64,000 nt of DNA from Aselliscus stoliczkanus (GCA_033961575.1 CM066727.1:122066434-122130433), one strand, 5' to 3'; shown: positions 11,936 through 25,711, counted from the first letter of the stretch. The notes: a model not told the origin generated them from the letters alone. Made by a program: numbers and translations.

Positions 11936-12194
11936 GTTCAGAAAGAGAGAGTTCTCCTGAGGTCAGGTTATCCAAATTGCCAGATTTTTTCAGAGCAGTT
12001 CATTGTGGATGCAGACAATATACATTTTAAGAGAAGAATGCACATTTGTGTATTGGTCATTTTAGCTAAATACACTGCCATGCAACTTGTTTCATCTTCA
12101 CACTCAAAATTGCCATCTCAACTTTTTATTAACTTTTCCATTTTTATATGCAATATAAATCAGTGTCTAAATTCTAAAAGAAAATCTTCGGATT

Positions 12195-12350
12195 GGAAGA
12201 GAACATAGGAATTCTATGGCCCCACCCTTTCAGTTTACACATGAAGAAACTGAGACCCAAAATGGTCAGGGGACTTTAGAATGGAAGAGGCAGGACAGGT
12301 TCCTCAGACCATATTCCTGTGCTTTTTGCAATATCACACAATGCAACCAT
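12195..12350 (-). mobile_element. MIR-like SINE fragment, antisense
   Basis: Contains 'cagtttacacatgaagaaac' followed by 'tgagacccaaaatggtcagg', which resembles the antisense CORE/MIR region. Flanks are too diverged to name the subfamily. Confidence 0.4.
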
Positions 12351-12359
12351 TATGCAAAT

Positions 12360-15000
12360 GAGGAGTAAATTCTTTTTTGGGAGATTATTTCTTTCTTAGG
12401 ACTGATTTTAGCCTTTCTATAACTAGTAAGTTAGAAAATAATTGCTACCATAATATATGATGAAACAGTTGTCCTTTGAAGACACAAAATCAAGTACTAA
12501 AATTCCTTTTTGGAATTGGAAATTCTAAAGCCATCTTGCATTTTTTTTTTTACTTTTAAGCTCATTTAGGTAATACATTTCAGATATTCCATGGTTGCTT
12601 CACATAAGGATGTTTTAAACCTTTATCTTTGTTGGATATTAGTTAATATTTTCTTGATAAATAGGTTATTATCATAAACATTTAGATGATGAAGTCTTAA
12701 TAAAAATCTCTGAAGAGCAATCTTAATAATTATTTTTGTTCTATGTGATTCTTTGGTTTTCAATTCATTGCCAAAGGAATTAGTAGAATGTAGAGGTTAA
12801 TTAACTTCATTTATAATAATGCAGTATATTAGCGGTAAAGAAAGAATTAGGGTGCTCAGTTTTTGCTTTGATTTGGTTTGATTTTTGTCTTTTGTTTTGC
12901 AAAACCAACTGCCCTTAAATTATGTATTAGATGTAATTCCCAGTTTGGTGTTCCGCCTGCACTGTGTCTGAGTGGTGTGAGCTTCTGAGCTCTCAAAAGT
13001 GAAAGAGAGAAGTAATAAAAATTGATTTCACTATTTCTTAATACTTACTATTGAGCTGAGTTTATTGAAATATTTATGATATGAAGGTTACAAATCAATT
13101 TGCACCTCTACCCTTCACCATTCAAATTTGAGCTTGTGCCATGTGTCCCCAAAAAGGCTCAGTGGAAATGCAGGAGAGAGTTTGAACCAAACACTTCAAC
13201 TCCAGGAATAATTCAAAACAATTCTCCACTAATCAAGGAAAATGTCACTAGTTCCTAGTTTGAATTAAAATGAGGAACAGAGAGAAGGGTGAGCAGACAG
13301 GAGCTTCTTGCAATGACTCGGTTGGGATTTATAACAGAAGGAGGAAGTTACTTTCCAGAAGTTGTGTGTGAAATATAAAGAAATGTGTTGCTGGCATAGG
13401 AACACCAGACAGGCTGACAGCACTAATAGAGGTAGGAATGGCATGCAGAATAAATAGCCACTAAATGTAGTGACAACTTTGACTGATAGATGAAGAATAA
13501 AAATGAACATTTTTTCTGATAACATGTCAGGAAACAAATGCCTCTTTCTTTCAGAAGAAAAAGATTTATATTATTGTGAATTCCAGGCTGTCTCCCATCT
13601 GGTGAACTCTTTGCATTTACAGAGCTATAATTTCGGCCCAAAATGGAGCAATCCCTTTGTAGAAATTGTTACCTCTTCACTTCATTGAAGGTTTGCAACA
13701 GTTGATTCTGACTGTTTCTGTTCAGTTTTAACAATGTGTTTTATGCTAACATTGTCTGTTTACTGTGTAATAAGATATCCAGGAATAGGTTAGTCATTTT
13801 GTCTTCTGTAGGCCAAAGGCTATGGTAAGTTCAGATGTACTACTCAGAGTAAATTCACATGAGTTTTATACAAAACTATGTAATGTTTTAGAAGTTATCT
13901 CCTTATGAAATAATAAGTGGATAAACTTTTGTATTAATTTAACTTTGGCAAAAAATATTCCAGGGGATGATGTGGAAAAGAACTTAGAAACTATATAGTA
14001 CATGTCTGTGTGACACAGAGAATAAAATCTTGCCTTTGCCAACCAAATGCACTTGAATGAATATTGTTTAAACTTCCCCAAGAAATTTCTGGTATGTATC
14101 AAAGCGCATAAAAGAAAATAATTGATGTTTACCTCAGGCTACTATGTATGCAGGTTCCCTGGATAAAGGAAATTCCATGATGACAGCCTTTCATCATGAC
14201 AATGGATGTTTCCAGACATACATTTCTATAAAGGTTCCTCTGAACTGGAAAGAAAATATTAATTAAATATTAATTAGATAGTATGATGTACTGCTATCAC
14301 TTTTAATTATCCTATGATATCTGAGAAAACTTGAATCTAACATCAGACCAATATTTGGTTTCAGCTAAAGAGAATGGTATATTTGTAAATCACAGGGATC
14401 TGGGAGTCTAAAAAAAACAAAACAAAGCTAAAGCATATTATGAAGTTATCAGTCCAGTTATGGGACTTCTCTAGCTATACAGATGATAATTTTGGCTCTG
14501 GAGGGGTCTTTTCTATTTTTAAAATAATTGATTATGACTATGTTAACATGTGCTCACTTCCACCCAGATATTCCAAGAAATACGTTGAAATGTTACTTTC
14601 ATATGCTATTAAAATCCAGTTTCTGCATTGAGGTTTCATATTATGCATCATGGCAATTGTTTCACTTAGTGAAATGATCAGAAATTTACTTTGCCCAAAT
14701 TTCAGTTTTGATCTTGACATAATGTTAAAATTTCTCTTTGGGGAAAAACAAAAAAAACAAAAAACAATTGATGGTTTTTCTTTTATGTTTCATATTCAAG
14801 TTCAGAAATAACCTCCTTATCATCAGAACTTCCCTTTGCCTTCTTGTCTCCTCAGCTACAGTGATTGTCTTTGACTCTTCCCGGCTCCCATCTATTCCTG
14901 TATGCTTAGCATTTAGAAGGGTGAGTTAGTTGACATGACGGTTCATCATCTGACTGACCTTTGGGGCTCCCTCACAGAACTTACGCTAGAATGCCTTCAA
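12360..15000. other. Repeat-poor stretch, no gene recognised
   Basis: About 2.6 kb of AT-rich sequence in which I recognise neither transposon consensus nor coding exon. Homopolymer T/A runs are present. It could be ordinary unique sequence or conserved non-coding DNA. Confidence 0.4.
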
Positions 15001-15017
15001 TTCTAAGAATAACCATG

Positions 15018-15215
15018 GATGTAATTTACTGAGCATTTACCACATACTGGGCACCATGATAGGCACTCTCTATCCATCATTTATTTTAAGTCTCATCACA
15101 ATCCTCTGAGATATTGCTATTCCCTTTGACATAGGAAGAAATTGAAGTTTAGAAAGGTTAAGGGAGCATGCAGGTAAAGTTCTGGTGCCTGGATCCAACC
15201 CCAGGCCTGCTCATT
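15018..15215 (-). mobile_element. MIR SINE, antisense
   Basis: Shows 'gagcatttaccacatactgg', 'agtctcatcacaatcctctg', 'ggaagaaattgaagtttag' and 'ggatccaaccccaggcctg' in antisense MIR order. Confidence 0.75.
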
Positions 15216-15504
15216 TTTGAAAGAGAAAGAAGGAACCACTCTCTCCCTTCCCCAAGGGAGAATCTGAAAAAAACAAGGGATAGTGCTTGAGAATTGAATT
15301 GGTTCTTTGCTAAAATGGGAATCTCTAAAGTTCTACTTGTGTGACAAATGAAATCAAGTCTTAAGGGGAAATGAGGCGCCAAAAGGACTCCTCTTTTATC
15401 CTCATTAAGTACAAAGGTAAAAGAGGATAGCAAATGAAGTAAAGGGACTGGACTTTACCTATTGTTGAGAATTACTGCTTCTGTAGAGGGAGAAACTATT
15501 TGAA

Positions 15505-15775
15505 ATTTTAAAATTTATTGAATAAACACTAAAATAGCATAAGCTGTATGTCAGACACTGTTTTATGTGATTGATAAATATTAGCTCATTTAACTTTATA
15601 ATAACATATGAAATGGGTACTATTATTGTCCTCATTTCACAGATAAAGAAACAAATATAAAACTGTTTAAATTACTTACCCCAAAACCTGCTGTTAGTAA
15701 AGGACAAAATTAAGATTTAAACCAAGGCAGTGTGGCTCTAGACTGAGCACTTGTGGCACTATAATATATTGGCCC
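15505..15775 (-). mobile_element. MIR SINE, antisense
   Basis: Shows 'attagctcatttaactttat', 'gggtactattattgtcctca', 'tttcacagataaagaaac' and 'gcagtgtggctctagactg', a nearly full-length antisense MIR. Confidence 0.8.
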
Positions 15776-15779
15776 TGAC

Positions 15780-17345
15780 AGTTAGGAAAATATTTTGTTC
15801 CTTTTTATGGGCTAAGACCAGTGTTTCTCAACCTAGGGTTCAAAATCCCCTGGGGACCTCAAACATTTTTAAGGAGGCTTTCAGGTTCTCTTTAAGAAAT
15901 TTTTAATTTTGTGTTTAGTTCTCAGCTTCAGTGAGGTTTAAGCCATAACTGATATAGTTTCCCAGTCTTTGGAAATGTCGGTTGTTAAGAGGGACCTAAT
16001 GCTAAGAGGGGCCTCAAATATGGGGTCTGCCAGCTAGAAAAGAGCAGCAGGGATTGGAGTAGGCAGCAGTGTTGAGTACACACCCATGCTCCAGGTCTTC
16101 TTCAGGTGTTGTCTGTTTCCAGAAGATATTCCCAACTCTAGCTCTCTGACTGTGTATCGTTCTTTGTGTTTATGGAAGCCATATTCGGCAGAAAAGCAAG
16201 TGAAAGCAAGGTGAAGTCCTTCCCTTCCCTCACCCTAGATTATCCCACTCCAGATGGTTTTATTAATTATAGGGACATATACTTTTCTCTTATTTAACCT
16301 GAGATTATTTTGGATTTTCCTGTAATATGCAACTGGACTTGATCTTTAGTGGTATATAAGTACAGAGATAAAGTTTTATTCACTCTATATTGAAATATGT
16401 GGCCTGGTCTCAATAGGGCAGGTCCAACTGAAAAACATATTTATTCAATTGAACCTCAAAAATCACTGAAAGGGCCCTGAATTCTCCATTGAGATATGCA
16501 CCAAATTTCCCCTTGGCCCTCTTCCCTGTATCAAATTAAACTCATTCAAAATAAATTTCATAATTATTTCTTTTCAACCTTTCAACCTTTCTTGATTATA
16601 GGTTGCACAATAGAAAAATACTTAATGTAAATGATTTATAAATATTCTTCATTTTTAAATATATGTATTTGCTTTACAATCAAAGGTTTTACCAAGGTAT
16701 TATTTTCTGCCTTTAATTGAAAACAAAAAACTTTAGCTTTATTATGATGAATTAAAGTGGTTTTGGAAAGATGGACTAAACTGAAAATAAGTCAGCATTT
16801 ACAATATATTTTCTGTAAGAAAATTCATTCTGAGTTTCAAGCTAGCAAGTTACAAGGAAACTTTTGGAGAACATCATAATTTTAACTGGTATGTAGGGCT
16901 GCCTATAGATATGTAAACTCTAAAAATCAGTACTGTAGTTTCTGGATTTGTAGAACTATGAAACTTTAGGATATTCTTTGATTATAACTCATTAATTGTT
17001 TGACTAATTAAAATTGTCAAATTTAATTAGTAAAATTTCATCCTATCAAAACACTGACTATAATAGTTTTAGCATTCTTAAATAAAAATATTAAACTCTG
17101 AGTGAAATCCTACACATATTTTAGACTTCCATATTACACAAGTAATAGGAAAACTATTATTGTTTTAATATAGTGTTTAAATATGCATAATGGAATATTT
17201 GTAAAACCTCTACATTCACATAGAAAATATTCATTATTTCATCAATATTATTTGCATCTCTTACAGAATCATCTAGAATCATCTATTTTCAAGTTTTAAC
17301 TGCTATTGTCTATTCTAAACTTTAATTAATAATCACCATTATTAA
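15780..17345. other. Unassigned AT-rich sequence
   Basis: No gene is recognised. A hAT-like start ('agtgtttctcaacctagggt') lies near 15822, but no matching end was found. Confidence 0.35.
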
Positions 17346-17349
17346 GAAT

Positions 17350-17565
17350 AATAGTCAATATTAATTAAATATTTACCATGTGCTAGGCACTATTTTAAGA
17401 GCTTCAGATATTTCACAAATAAACTAAAAAACAATAGCAGTATTTAAAAAAAGATAGCATTATGCCCCAAATCATGCAAATAAAAAGTAGATTTGTAATT
17501 CAAATCCAAGTCAATCTGATTCTGAATCCAGGGCCTTTCTACCAGCATATACTCTGCTGCCTTCT
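17350..17565 (-). mobile_element. MIR SINE, antisense
   Basis: Shows 'accatgtgctaggcactatt', a degraded centre and the tRNA-region end 'tgattctgaatccagggcct' with 'actctgctgcctt'. Confidence 0.6.
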
Positions 17566-17569
17566 ATGA

Positions 17570-20500
17570 ATGACAAGGGGGCTACGATTTCATTCTTTTT
17601 GTTATTACATCTTTCTTCAAGTAGGGGTTAATCATATTACTGCCAAAAGGTTTGCCAGCCAATTTCCCAGAATCAAAAGAAATTTTAAGTCTTACCAGTG
17701 TATTGGTAGTACAGTCAAAATGTCCATGTATTGTGGGTCCACAATAGATTGCATGACTCACATAATTAGGTTCTGCCTGATTTGACTACTTTTATATATA
17801 TGGGAAAATAAATTACTTCATTATGTAAAGCCTGTCTCATCACTATCATTATTTATCTTGGAGCTTCCTGAGAGCCAAAGCAACACAGCAACTACGATGG
17901 ACTGCATGATTCTTGTATCAAGAATTTGAGAAAAACATTTGTGTCTGGTACCAAACTCTAAAACAAATGTAATGTATTGGATTTATGTAAAAATATCATC
18001 AACAATATCAGCCTTAACTATCAGTTTCACAGGTGAAAAACAGGTGATGTTATCTGCCTGGCTTTTGGGCCATAGCTCTATGAAAGCCAACAAAGCAACA
18101 GTAAAGTATAATTGGGCAATAGTGATTTTTGCAGAGGTATCACAGTTAATATGTATAAATATTCCAATGGAATTAAATTTTCATTTAGCTAACAGTTATA
18201 CTATATATAAATATGTAGAAATATTAATTCAACTCAGTCAAGCTATAAAATAGTGTATTAATCATCCTCCAGGTGTTTTCCATGATGCCTATTGTCCACA
18301 TTGGCTCAGCATCTCTTTGACTTGTATGATGCTACACAAAGTTTTGCACAAAGTCTGTGTATCCCATTCTCCCTTTGAGCTCAAAAACATTTCCAGTTAT
18401 TTCTACATCTAAAGAAAGCATTCTTTTGCCACCCTGCAACATCTTCACCTCATATAGCTGACTCCCCTGAACATATAGATACAAAACCTTTATGTCTACA
18501 TGTCCATTGGTTCTTGCCAGCTCCCAGCTCCTCCCTAGGTCGCACCCCCAGAGACAGACAAGGGCAAAGCCACCTTAGTTGACCTATTGTGTTGAAAGTG
18601 CTTCCTTCCACTCCCCCACTTCCAGCAGCAGGCTGTGAGAGCCCACGGAAGCCATCCTCCTGTGTGTGCACGCTGAACGCTGCCTATACCTAAGCATTTG
18701 CTTTGTGAATGAGGTCACTTTAAGACACAGTGGGAGTGATATGATGAAAAGATGTGGTCCTTTTCCTCATTAAGACATCACATAAAGCACAGAATTAGAT
18801 CTGGTCCCCCTTGAGGAAACTTAATTAGACATTTTAAATTCATAGTTATCATTACATATTCAGTAATAATCAGCAGTAGAAGCCTTACCTTGGATATATT
18901 GAGGCACAAAGGGAAAACAGAGCATAGAAAACCGCTTACCTAGTTCACAAAGGCACCAAGAAGCTAGATGCTTCTAAAGCACTTGAACTGAAGGCACAAA
19001 GCATGATCTTCTTACCACGATATTGTAACCGACGTCCATATGGTCCCATCTTCCATTAATTGGACTTAGATGTTGTATGCATTTGATGATTATGATAACG
19101 GGTGATATGATTATAAGATCCCCTCCATAGGGCATTTTGTCCACGAATAAAATTGTCTTTATCCTATAGGAGAAAATGTTTCTCAGCTTGAAATAATTTA
19201 TTTTTGTCATCAGTGGGTTATAAACTGTGCCTTACTCTGTGGTGTGCAAAAATGTCTTTGAGTCAAGTGCCTGTCTTAAGAGGTTTCTTTAAAAAAAGAG
19301 AATGAAGCCTCCATTTGTACCACGTGACACTATCTTATGTTATCTAGACTATGTTACCAGTTCAGATCCTTTACTGTTGGGTGAATTGAGTTTAAAGGTA
19401 GATAAAACAAAGCTATAGTTACACTATGTAAACTGATCTGGAAAAAAAAAAAAATTAACAGGCAGTTTACCTACCTTGACATCGTACACAGCACTGTGTT
19501 CATTTTGCTCAGCTCTAGAAGTCTTATGCAATTCATACTCAGGATGAAAGTGTGAATTTTTAAATTACCATTATAATTAAATTGGGGTTCATTTGAGAAA
19601 AACAAAGAATCAAAAGTTCATGAGGCTTGTTATCTTAAGTTTCAGATTGTGAAATAAGTAGAAAGGTCAAGCTTTTAGAGCTGCTTTTTTTTTTTCCCTT
19701 TTCAATAAGAGAAAAAAATTTCAATAGTTTGTGGCTATAATTTTCTATGTTATTTTGTTTATTAAAATCTGAAAATTTAAGTTAAAAATCTGCGTTGCTT
19801 ACAAACCAGTTTCCCTGCGAGAACTCTATACCATTCCAGTCTACCTAATATTACCATTAAAATATTTCTGTTTGAACACTGAGTATTTAGCAGCAATTGT
19901 CTTCCCCAGTACCACAGCCACTCTAATAAAAATTTAGGAGATTAATTGAGGTCTCCCTTTCACCAAAGCAGGTATTGATGCAGGCACACGTATCTTAGTG
20001 AATGACTGACGTAAAACCTTCTTGACTCCTTCTCTCAGCCACTTTTGAAAAGTGGAATTCAGACCTTTTGGGAAAGGTAATCCATTATCTTTGTACTGTA
20101 AGCAAAAGACAGAAACAGAAACTCATGTAGCTCTCTTCTCACCCATCAAAAAAGACAGAAGCCCAAGAAGATTGATATCATCTACAGTCTGTTCCATTTC
20201 CCTCAAAATGAAAAATACACAATAACTCAAAGTGAGGAAAAGGTAAATTCCTATTACTTTTCAACAAAGTAACACACTACAAAAGCACTGTAGAAGATCT
20301 TTTTTGAAAAATATCTACATAAATCCAACAAGATTTTTCTAAAGGATTGGGCAAATTTGAAAAACACAAGCTAACACATAATAATTAAAAGATAAAAGAC
20401 TTTGACATGCATGTAACTATTTAAGGACAGATACTCACATTTACCAGTGACAGGGTTGTTTGTATCTTTGCCTAAAAGTTTTTTTTTTTTACCTCAATTA

Positions 20501-22715
20501 GCTATGTATTTGGAAAGAAATCCCAAGATTAGATTAGAAAGGAAAAACTAAAAATGTGGAGAATAAAAGGCTCATGTCATTCAAAAACCCTTGACCTGTG
20601 TACTGTTGCATGTGGGATCTGGGTACAGGTACTGCCATCATTTACCTCTCAATGTTTTTTAAAACATACGATGTCATTCTTATAAAATTTCTTTATAGCT
20701 AAGGGATCTCTGTTCTGTTTTACCTCTCAGCTAACTCAGCCTTATTATTTATTGTAGGTGGTCCATAATTCATGAAACACTTCATCCTCTATAATTTTTT
20801 CTTATTTTTATATTTATCTCCTATACTCCACTTTATTAAAAATCCATTCATCCAACATTGTACTTGCATAGGTAGTCACAGGCTTGGCTAAACAACGGAT
20901 GTTATTACATTGCTGCAGAAGGGAGGTTTTAGAATTTATTTTTATTTCAAGTAATGGAAATGAGAATGTTTCTTCTTCTGGAAGAATCAATCAGTGCAGT
21001 CCTTTTGTGTCATGTTTAATGAAAGTGAAAGCTCCAATCATTTAAAAATGAATAAAATGAACGTGGAATTTTAGACCATTTTCTTACCCATGAAAACAGA
21101 CAACTATGATCTAGAAATTTCAAAAATAACTGTTTGATATTAATTTTAATTTTCTAAAGTAATCCCCACCATTCATAGTTTATTTTCAGCTGTTTAATCT
21201 CATACCGTGTGTTGCCTAGGAATGTTGCACCATTTGGATATAAAGCAAACAAAGCTATTGTTTTGTCAAATTACTCAATTAATATTAGTAGCACAGATAA
21301 AGAACCATGGTGAAAAAGGAGATAAACTTCGGTATCTACTGGGATACTTCTGTTACATTCACCATCAATTATTTCAGTCTTCATTAATTAGTTATAAGAG
21401 ACACAAACATGTGTTCTGCAAGGAGTTGGCCTCATTTTAATTAAATAAGTATGGCTTCGTAGGGATCTACTCGACATATTATATAACTGACATACAGGAT
21501 AGCCTGTAAGAATTCCACTATTTATTATAATTTCACTGTATTGTTAAACTGGAATCTCATTAATAGGGAAATGACAATGGAATAAACTTATCTCAGTATA
21601 AGATCACTTTTTGTAACAAAGAGGGAAAAAAAAAACCTGGAAGAAAGTTTGGAATAAAAGAACATCAAACATGTTATCATTTTTCATATGCTTTAATGGC
21701 TCGGTTATAAATTTAGCTGAACACTAACACAGCTTTAAACCTGGTGGCAGGTAATTTTTATCCTGTTCTTAGTGATAAGCCAGAGTCATTGCTCTTTTTC
21801 ACTCTACAATAAATATACTCCAGATGTAGGAAAATATGTTTTTAATTTGTGTAAGCAGCCTTTTAGCTTTTTAAACAACCTTATCTCTTGCTCCAATTAC
21901 TATTTAGTATTAGAATAATTACATTGTGCTTTCCAGTTAATAGGAAAGCCAACCAATATTTTTTAATGGGGGGGAGGGTGATGTTTAAGGAAATGAGATT
22001 TGTACAGATTTTTCAGAAGTCAGGCTTTGAAATGTACAGTGTGCCCACAACTTGTGTTTAGAACCCTGCCATGGTCAAAAATCACAATGGTCCAGGCTGC
22101 ATCATGAGACAAAGCATCTTTCTGCACCAAAGAGAATGAAACCTTATCTCAGAGGCTGTGCTGTAAATGATATCAGCCTCCCTGACTTAGGATACAGGTC
22201 CACTGAATTGTTTTCTCTGCTGAGGACATACACTGAAGGAGAAAATTGATTGCTAGCTCTGAGGAGAAAGATATAACTTTCAGTCTACTTAAACAAAACC
22301 TTCACAAAAATTCTCTGCTGGAAGTCAAAATTCCTTTTATAGTCTCAGCAACCAATGATTAGCTGGAAGCTGGAAGATGAAAATGTTAATAAGTTTTTCC
22401 TAGAAGCCTCATTAAAATGGTGTTTATTTTTTCTTCTTTGTCCAATGAGTCGAAAGATAACATGGCTCATTAAAAAAAAAAAAAGGACATTTTTACTGAA
22501 AGAAATTATTATACTCATTCTCAATCTCTTTTAAATATTTTTAAAGATTTAGTACTCAAGTAAATATAAATATACATATATTGGATAATTCATGGGAAAA
22601 ATACCTGTGGAACCATGTTTAAAAAATATACTGCATCCCATCTCCAAAAAGAAAATGAGGGAATATCCAAACTTTTTAGCAGTTTACAACTTCCTGAATG
22701 TTTTGGCTGTGGTCT
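17570..22715. other. Long repeat-poor stretch, no gene recognised
   Basis: About 5.1 kb, the longest interval in the window without a transposon I can name. It is AT-rich with short homopolymers. A G-run ('gggggggaggg') sits near 21968. Short open frames match no domain I know. Confidence 0.4.
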
Positions 22716-22719
22716 TTGC

Positions 22720-23150
22720 GATTTCATTTCATGCTTTCCTCCTCCTCACCCCAACGGATTCCAGCCACATTGGTCTCTCAGCTCTGCAACCAAATCTAAC
22801 CCTCCCTTGCTGTTCCCTCTTCCTGGAATGCTCATCTTTCCTCTCTTTGAATGGATGGTACTTATCTCTTGGGACTCAGCTTCAATATCACCTCTTCAGT
22901 CAGGCTTTTCCCAGAATTTATCAAAAGTGGGAACTTTCCTTGTTATTTCTATAGTTTCTATTTCAGCATCTTGTTTGTCTTTCTTAACACATACCACAAT
23001 TCGTCATTTTTCTGTTTACTTGTCCTCCATCCGATCGCATGCTTCATGGGGAAAGAATCAAAATGGCTTGTTCTGTACTGGGTCGCAAGTGCGTATCCCT
23101 GTGCCTGGCCCTTGGTAAATTCTCAAAAAAAACATTGTTCAGTGAATGAA
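22720..23150 (+). mobile_element. L2 LINE 3' end
   Basis: Typical sense L2 3' region with 'ccttgctgttccctcttcct', 'gactcagcttcaatatcacc' and 'tcagtcaggcttttcccaga'. The tail is 'ccctgtgcctggcccttggt' with 'gtgaatgaactg'. Three overlapping open frames here (22592-23171) arise from this fossil and are not genes. Confidence 0.8.
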
Positions 23151-23258
23151 CTGCTACCCAAAAAAAGATGATAAAGGAAAATTGTTTTGTTTCTTTATGT
23201 TGGCATGCCATTTTTTTTTTTTAATTTCCAATGCTAAATTCTCAACAGTGGCCTTTTT

Positions 23259-23362
23259 TCTTTTTTTTTGAGGGCAGTGTCACTGGCCCTCACATGTGGG
23301 ACTCAAACACGGGCCGCTGGCTTCCGAAGCCAGCGCTTAACCACCGCGCCACTCGGCCGGCC
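23259..23362 (-). mobile_element. tRNA-headed SINE, short form
   Basis: On the plus strand it reads T-run, then 'gagggcagtgtcactggccc', anticodon-arm 'gctggcttccgaagccagc' and the end 'cactcggccggccc'. It consists of the tRNA-like head plus A-tail only, with no body, AATAAA or TCTTT. TSDs 'caacagtggccttttt' lie at 23243-23258 and 23363-23378 (16 bp, perfect), so the insertion is young. Confidence 0.92.
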
Positions 23363-23379
23363 CAACAGTGGCCTTTTTA

Positions 23380-25440
23380 CCACCATAAAAACGAAGTCTT
23401 TCCAAAGTAATTCATTCTATAAAATTCATTTAAAATGTTTCAGGGACTGCCTACCACCAATGACACGAGGTTCGAGTTCCTTAGACTGACACATCCGGCC
23501 TCCCACACTAGCACTGTTGCCCTCCCTGCCCACTTCCCTCTTCTGCTCTAACAGTGGCAAGCTATGCCGAGCTCGGAGCCCTGCGCCTGGGGCAGAGTAA
23601 GCGCTCCAGCTATTTGATGAATCAGCTGCTGGCAGTTCCCTGCACACGCCAGCCTGCTTTGGTGGTGTCAGTTGTGACTGCGAAGTTAGATATGAGATCT
23701 AGAAAGACCTCCGCATGACATGTTAGGGATTAAAGCCTTTAAAGCAGTGGGAAGCTATAGGAGGGCTGTGAGCAAGGGAATGACAGAAGGAAAGGCTGCT
23801 CAGAGAAGAGTATTGTGTGCACCCTTCCTGTGTTGCCATGACTTAGCAAGTCTTTATGTGATCAGCCCTGAGGGTGACTTAACTGCCCACCGTGAGGGAC
23901 AGGGGTGGACGCTGGAAAATATTTCTAGTTTGTAGTTTCTGCTTGAGTTGCATCTTGGACACTTTCAGTTCTGTCTTTTATGGCGCACATAAGTTTTGAG
24001 TAACTCCCAAAGCCACCCAAGTAAAAATAAATAAAGAAGAATTGGGTTTTACACCCTACTTGCTCGCAGGTAGGAAGAAAGCCAGCTTAGGGCCCTGTAT
24101 CTTTCCAAGACATTTATCTGTGAGGCACCTCTAAACTTTCAATGCTTTTCATTACAGTATATTTTCCAAAATAAGATAAACATAGCTACAAATAAACAAA
24201 TAACAACCTCCCTTTTGGGATATAAGTAGTTTTTAACTTTATATTATTTGTTGAAGTGACGTATACTGATATAATAATTGCTAATGTTTGTATCGGTAAT
24301 GGTTACATGTATTTGAATAAGCTATGCCAGGGCAATTTCTATCATCATCAAAAAACATCTCAGGAAAAAAGTTTTCTAAAAATCTTTTGGTAACTTTTCG
24401 ATAATAAAGATGCACAAAATTAATCGTGAATTGTTTATTTCCTCTGCATTAGGATTATTACCTGGTGTTTGTGTTTTGGCTGGTTTTTTTAATGGCTAAG
24501 GTATTAAAACTTCTTTGTGACTGAGTGTCAGCTAGAATCCATTCCATTCATTTGTCAAAATAATCTCAAGCTACTTTGACAAAAAAGACACATCAGATAT
24601 AAAGGGGAAGATACATGGTTCTTGAGCGATATCGGGCAGCTATGCAATGACTAAGGACTGCAGATCTATTATTTTTCTGAAACAAATTCCTGTAACTTAC
24701 ATAAACTCTAAATTAAAAATCAGCGTTTTCCAAAACTTCATGAAATAATCTGCAAGTGCAGACATGCTGATAGCCCCTGAGCGGAGAAGAGCAAAGTTAA
24801 CATGTCAAAACCGGTTACACTTTGGAAAATTGTTAATATCTAGCCGTCAAGTTGGACACAGCATCAGTAAACCTCAGCCTTCACCCTCAGTGCTCAGACG
24901 AGGACCAGCATGAAAAAGAAGTTTGCAAGAGCAGGCCAGGCACCATCTGGACTATGTAGGAGGGCTGGTGGGGGAAAAGGAACATGATAGCATATGCTAT
25001 GAAAGTACAGATTGTAAAGAAGGGGAGCACCCTGTTTTGCAGACAAATTACTACATTTATGTTGCAAACAAGGCCTCTTAGGTTCAGGGGAAAGAAAACA
25101 CTCTGGTATGAAGTTAGTTGCCTTGCAATATTCTCTAACACTGAAGGGGTGGGGATAGGAGAGGGAATGTGCATCTATTATAGCCCCAAGGGGCGTAAGT
25201 AAGTGTTCATGGGTGTAAGTCTCTTAACAGTTGAGTAAGAGTCTTCGGGGAGGAACCATGTCTAAAATGTCTCCTGCGTTACCCCACAGAAGTGAAATGC
25301 TGGGCATGTGAGAGTGGCAGAACCACTGTGTTTGGCACTTGGAACATCTGGCTTTAATTACCATCCATGTTTTCGTGAGAAAGTCAACCTCTCAGTCCAA
25401 CTGCTCATCTACAAAAGAAAAAGAGAAGCACCGGGTAGAG
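23380..25440. other. Unassigned sequence, partly CpG-bearing
   Basis: 23460-23640 is relatively GC- and CpG-rich and ends with an L2-tail-like 'gcagagtaagcgctccagct', so it may be a degraded L2 3' end. The rest has no recognised repeat or gene. Confidence 0.35.
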
Positions 25441-25441
25441 G

Positions 25442-25469
25442 GTTGGGGTGGGGGGTGGGGGGTGGGGGA
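25442..25469 (+). repeat. G-run tract, candidate G-quadruplex
   Basis: Four or more runs of at least four G separated by single T bases ('ggggtggggggtgggggg' and a further run). This satisfies the usual G3+N1-7 quadruplex pattern on the plus strand. Confidence 0.85.
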
Positions 25470-25711
25470 GCCTTGATGGTTAATGCAGTCCAGCCTGTTT
25501 TTTTGTTTTTGTTTTTTAACATTTTTGTCTGAATTAATAATTGAATATATGTAAAGATGTTACATAAACAATACAGAGCTCCATATCTAGAAGGTGATGA
25601 TATTGTACCTGGAACGGAAGGACAACAAATACTTGTTGACGGACTGGTTTCTTGATTAGGATTTACTCATGACTTATCTACAGAAGGATTCTTTTCCATT
25701 TACTTCAAGAT

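Noticed and set aside
15822..16035. Possible hAT element starting 'agtgtttctcaacctagggt'
   Set aside because: No inverted right end or 8-bp duplication was found.
22592..23171. Three overlapping plus-strand open frames up to 167 codons
   Set aside because: They lie in an L2 3' end, whose pyrimidine-rich sense strand is poor in stop codons.
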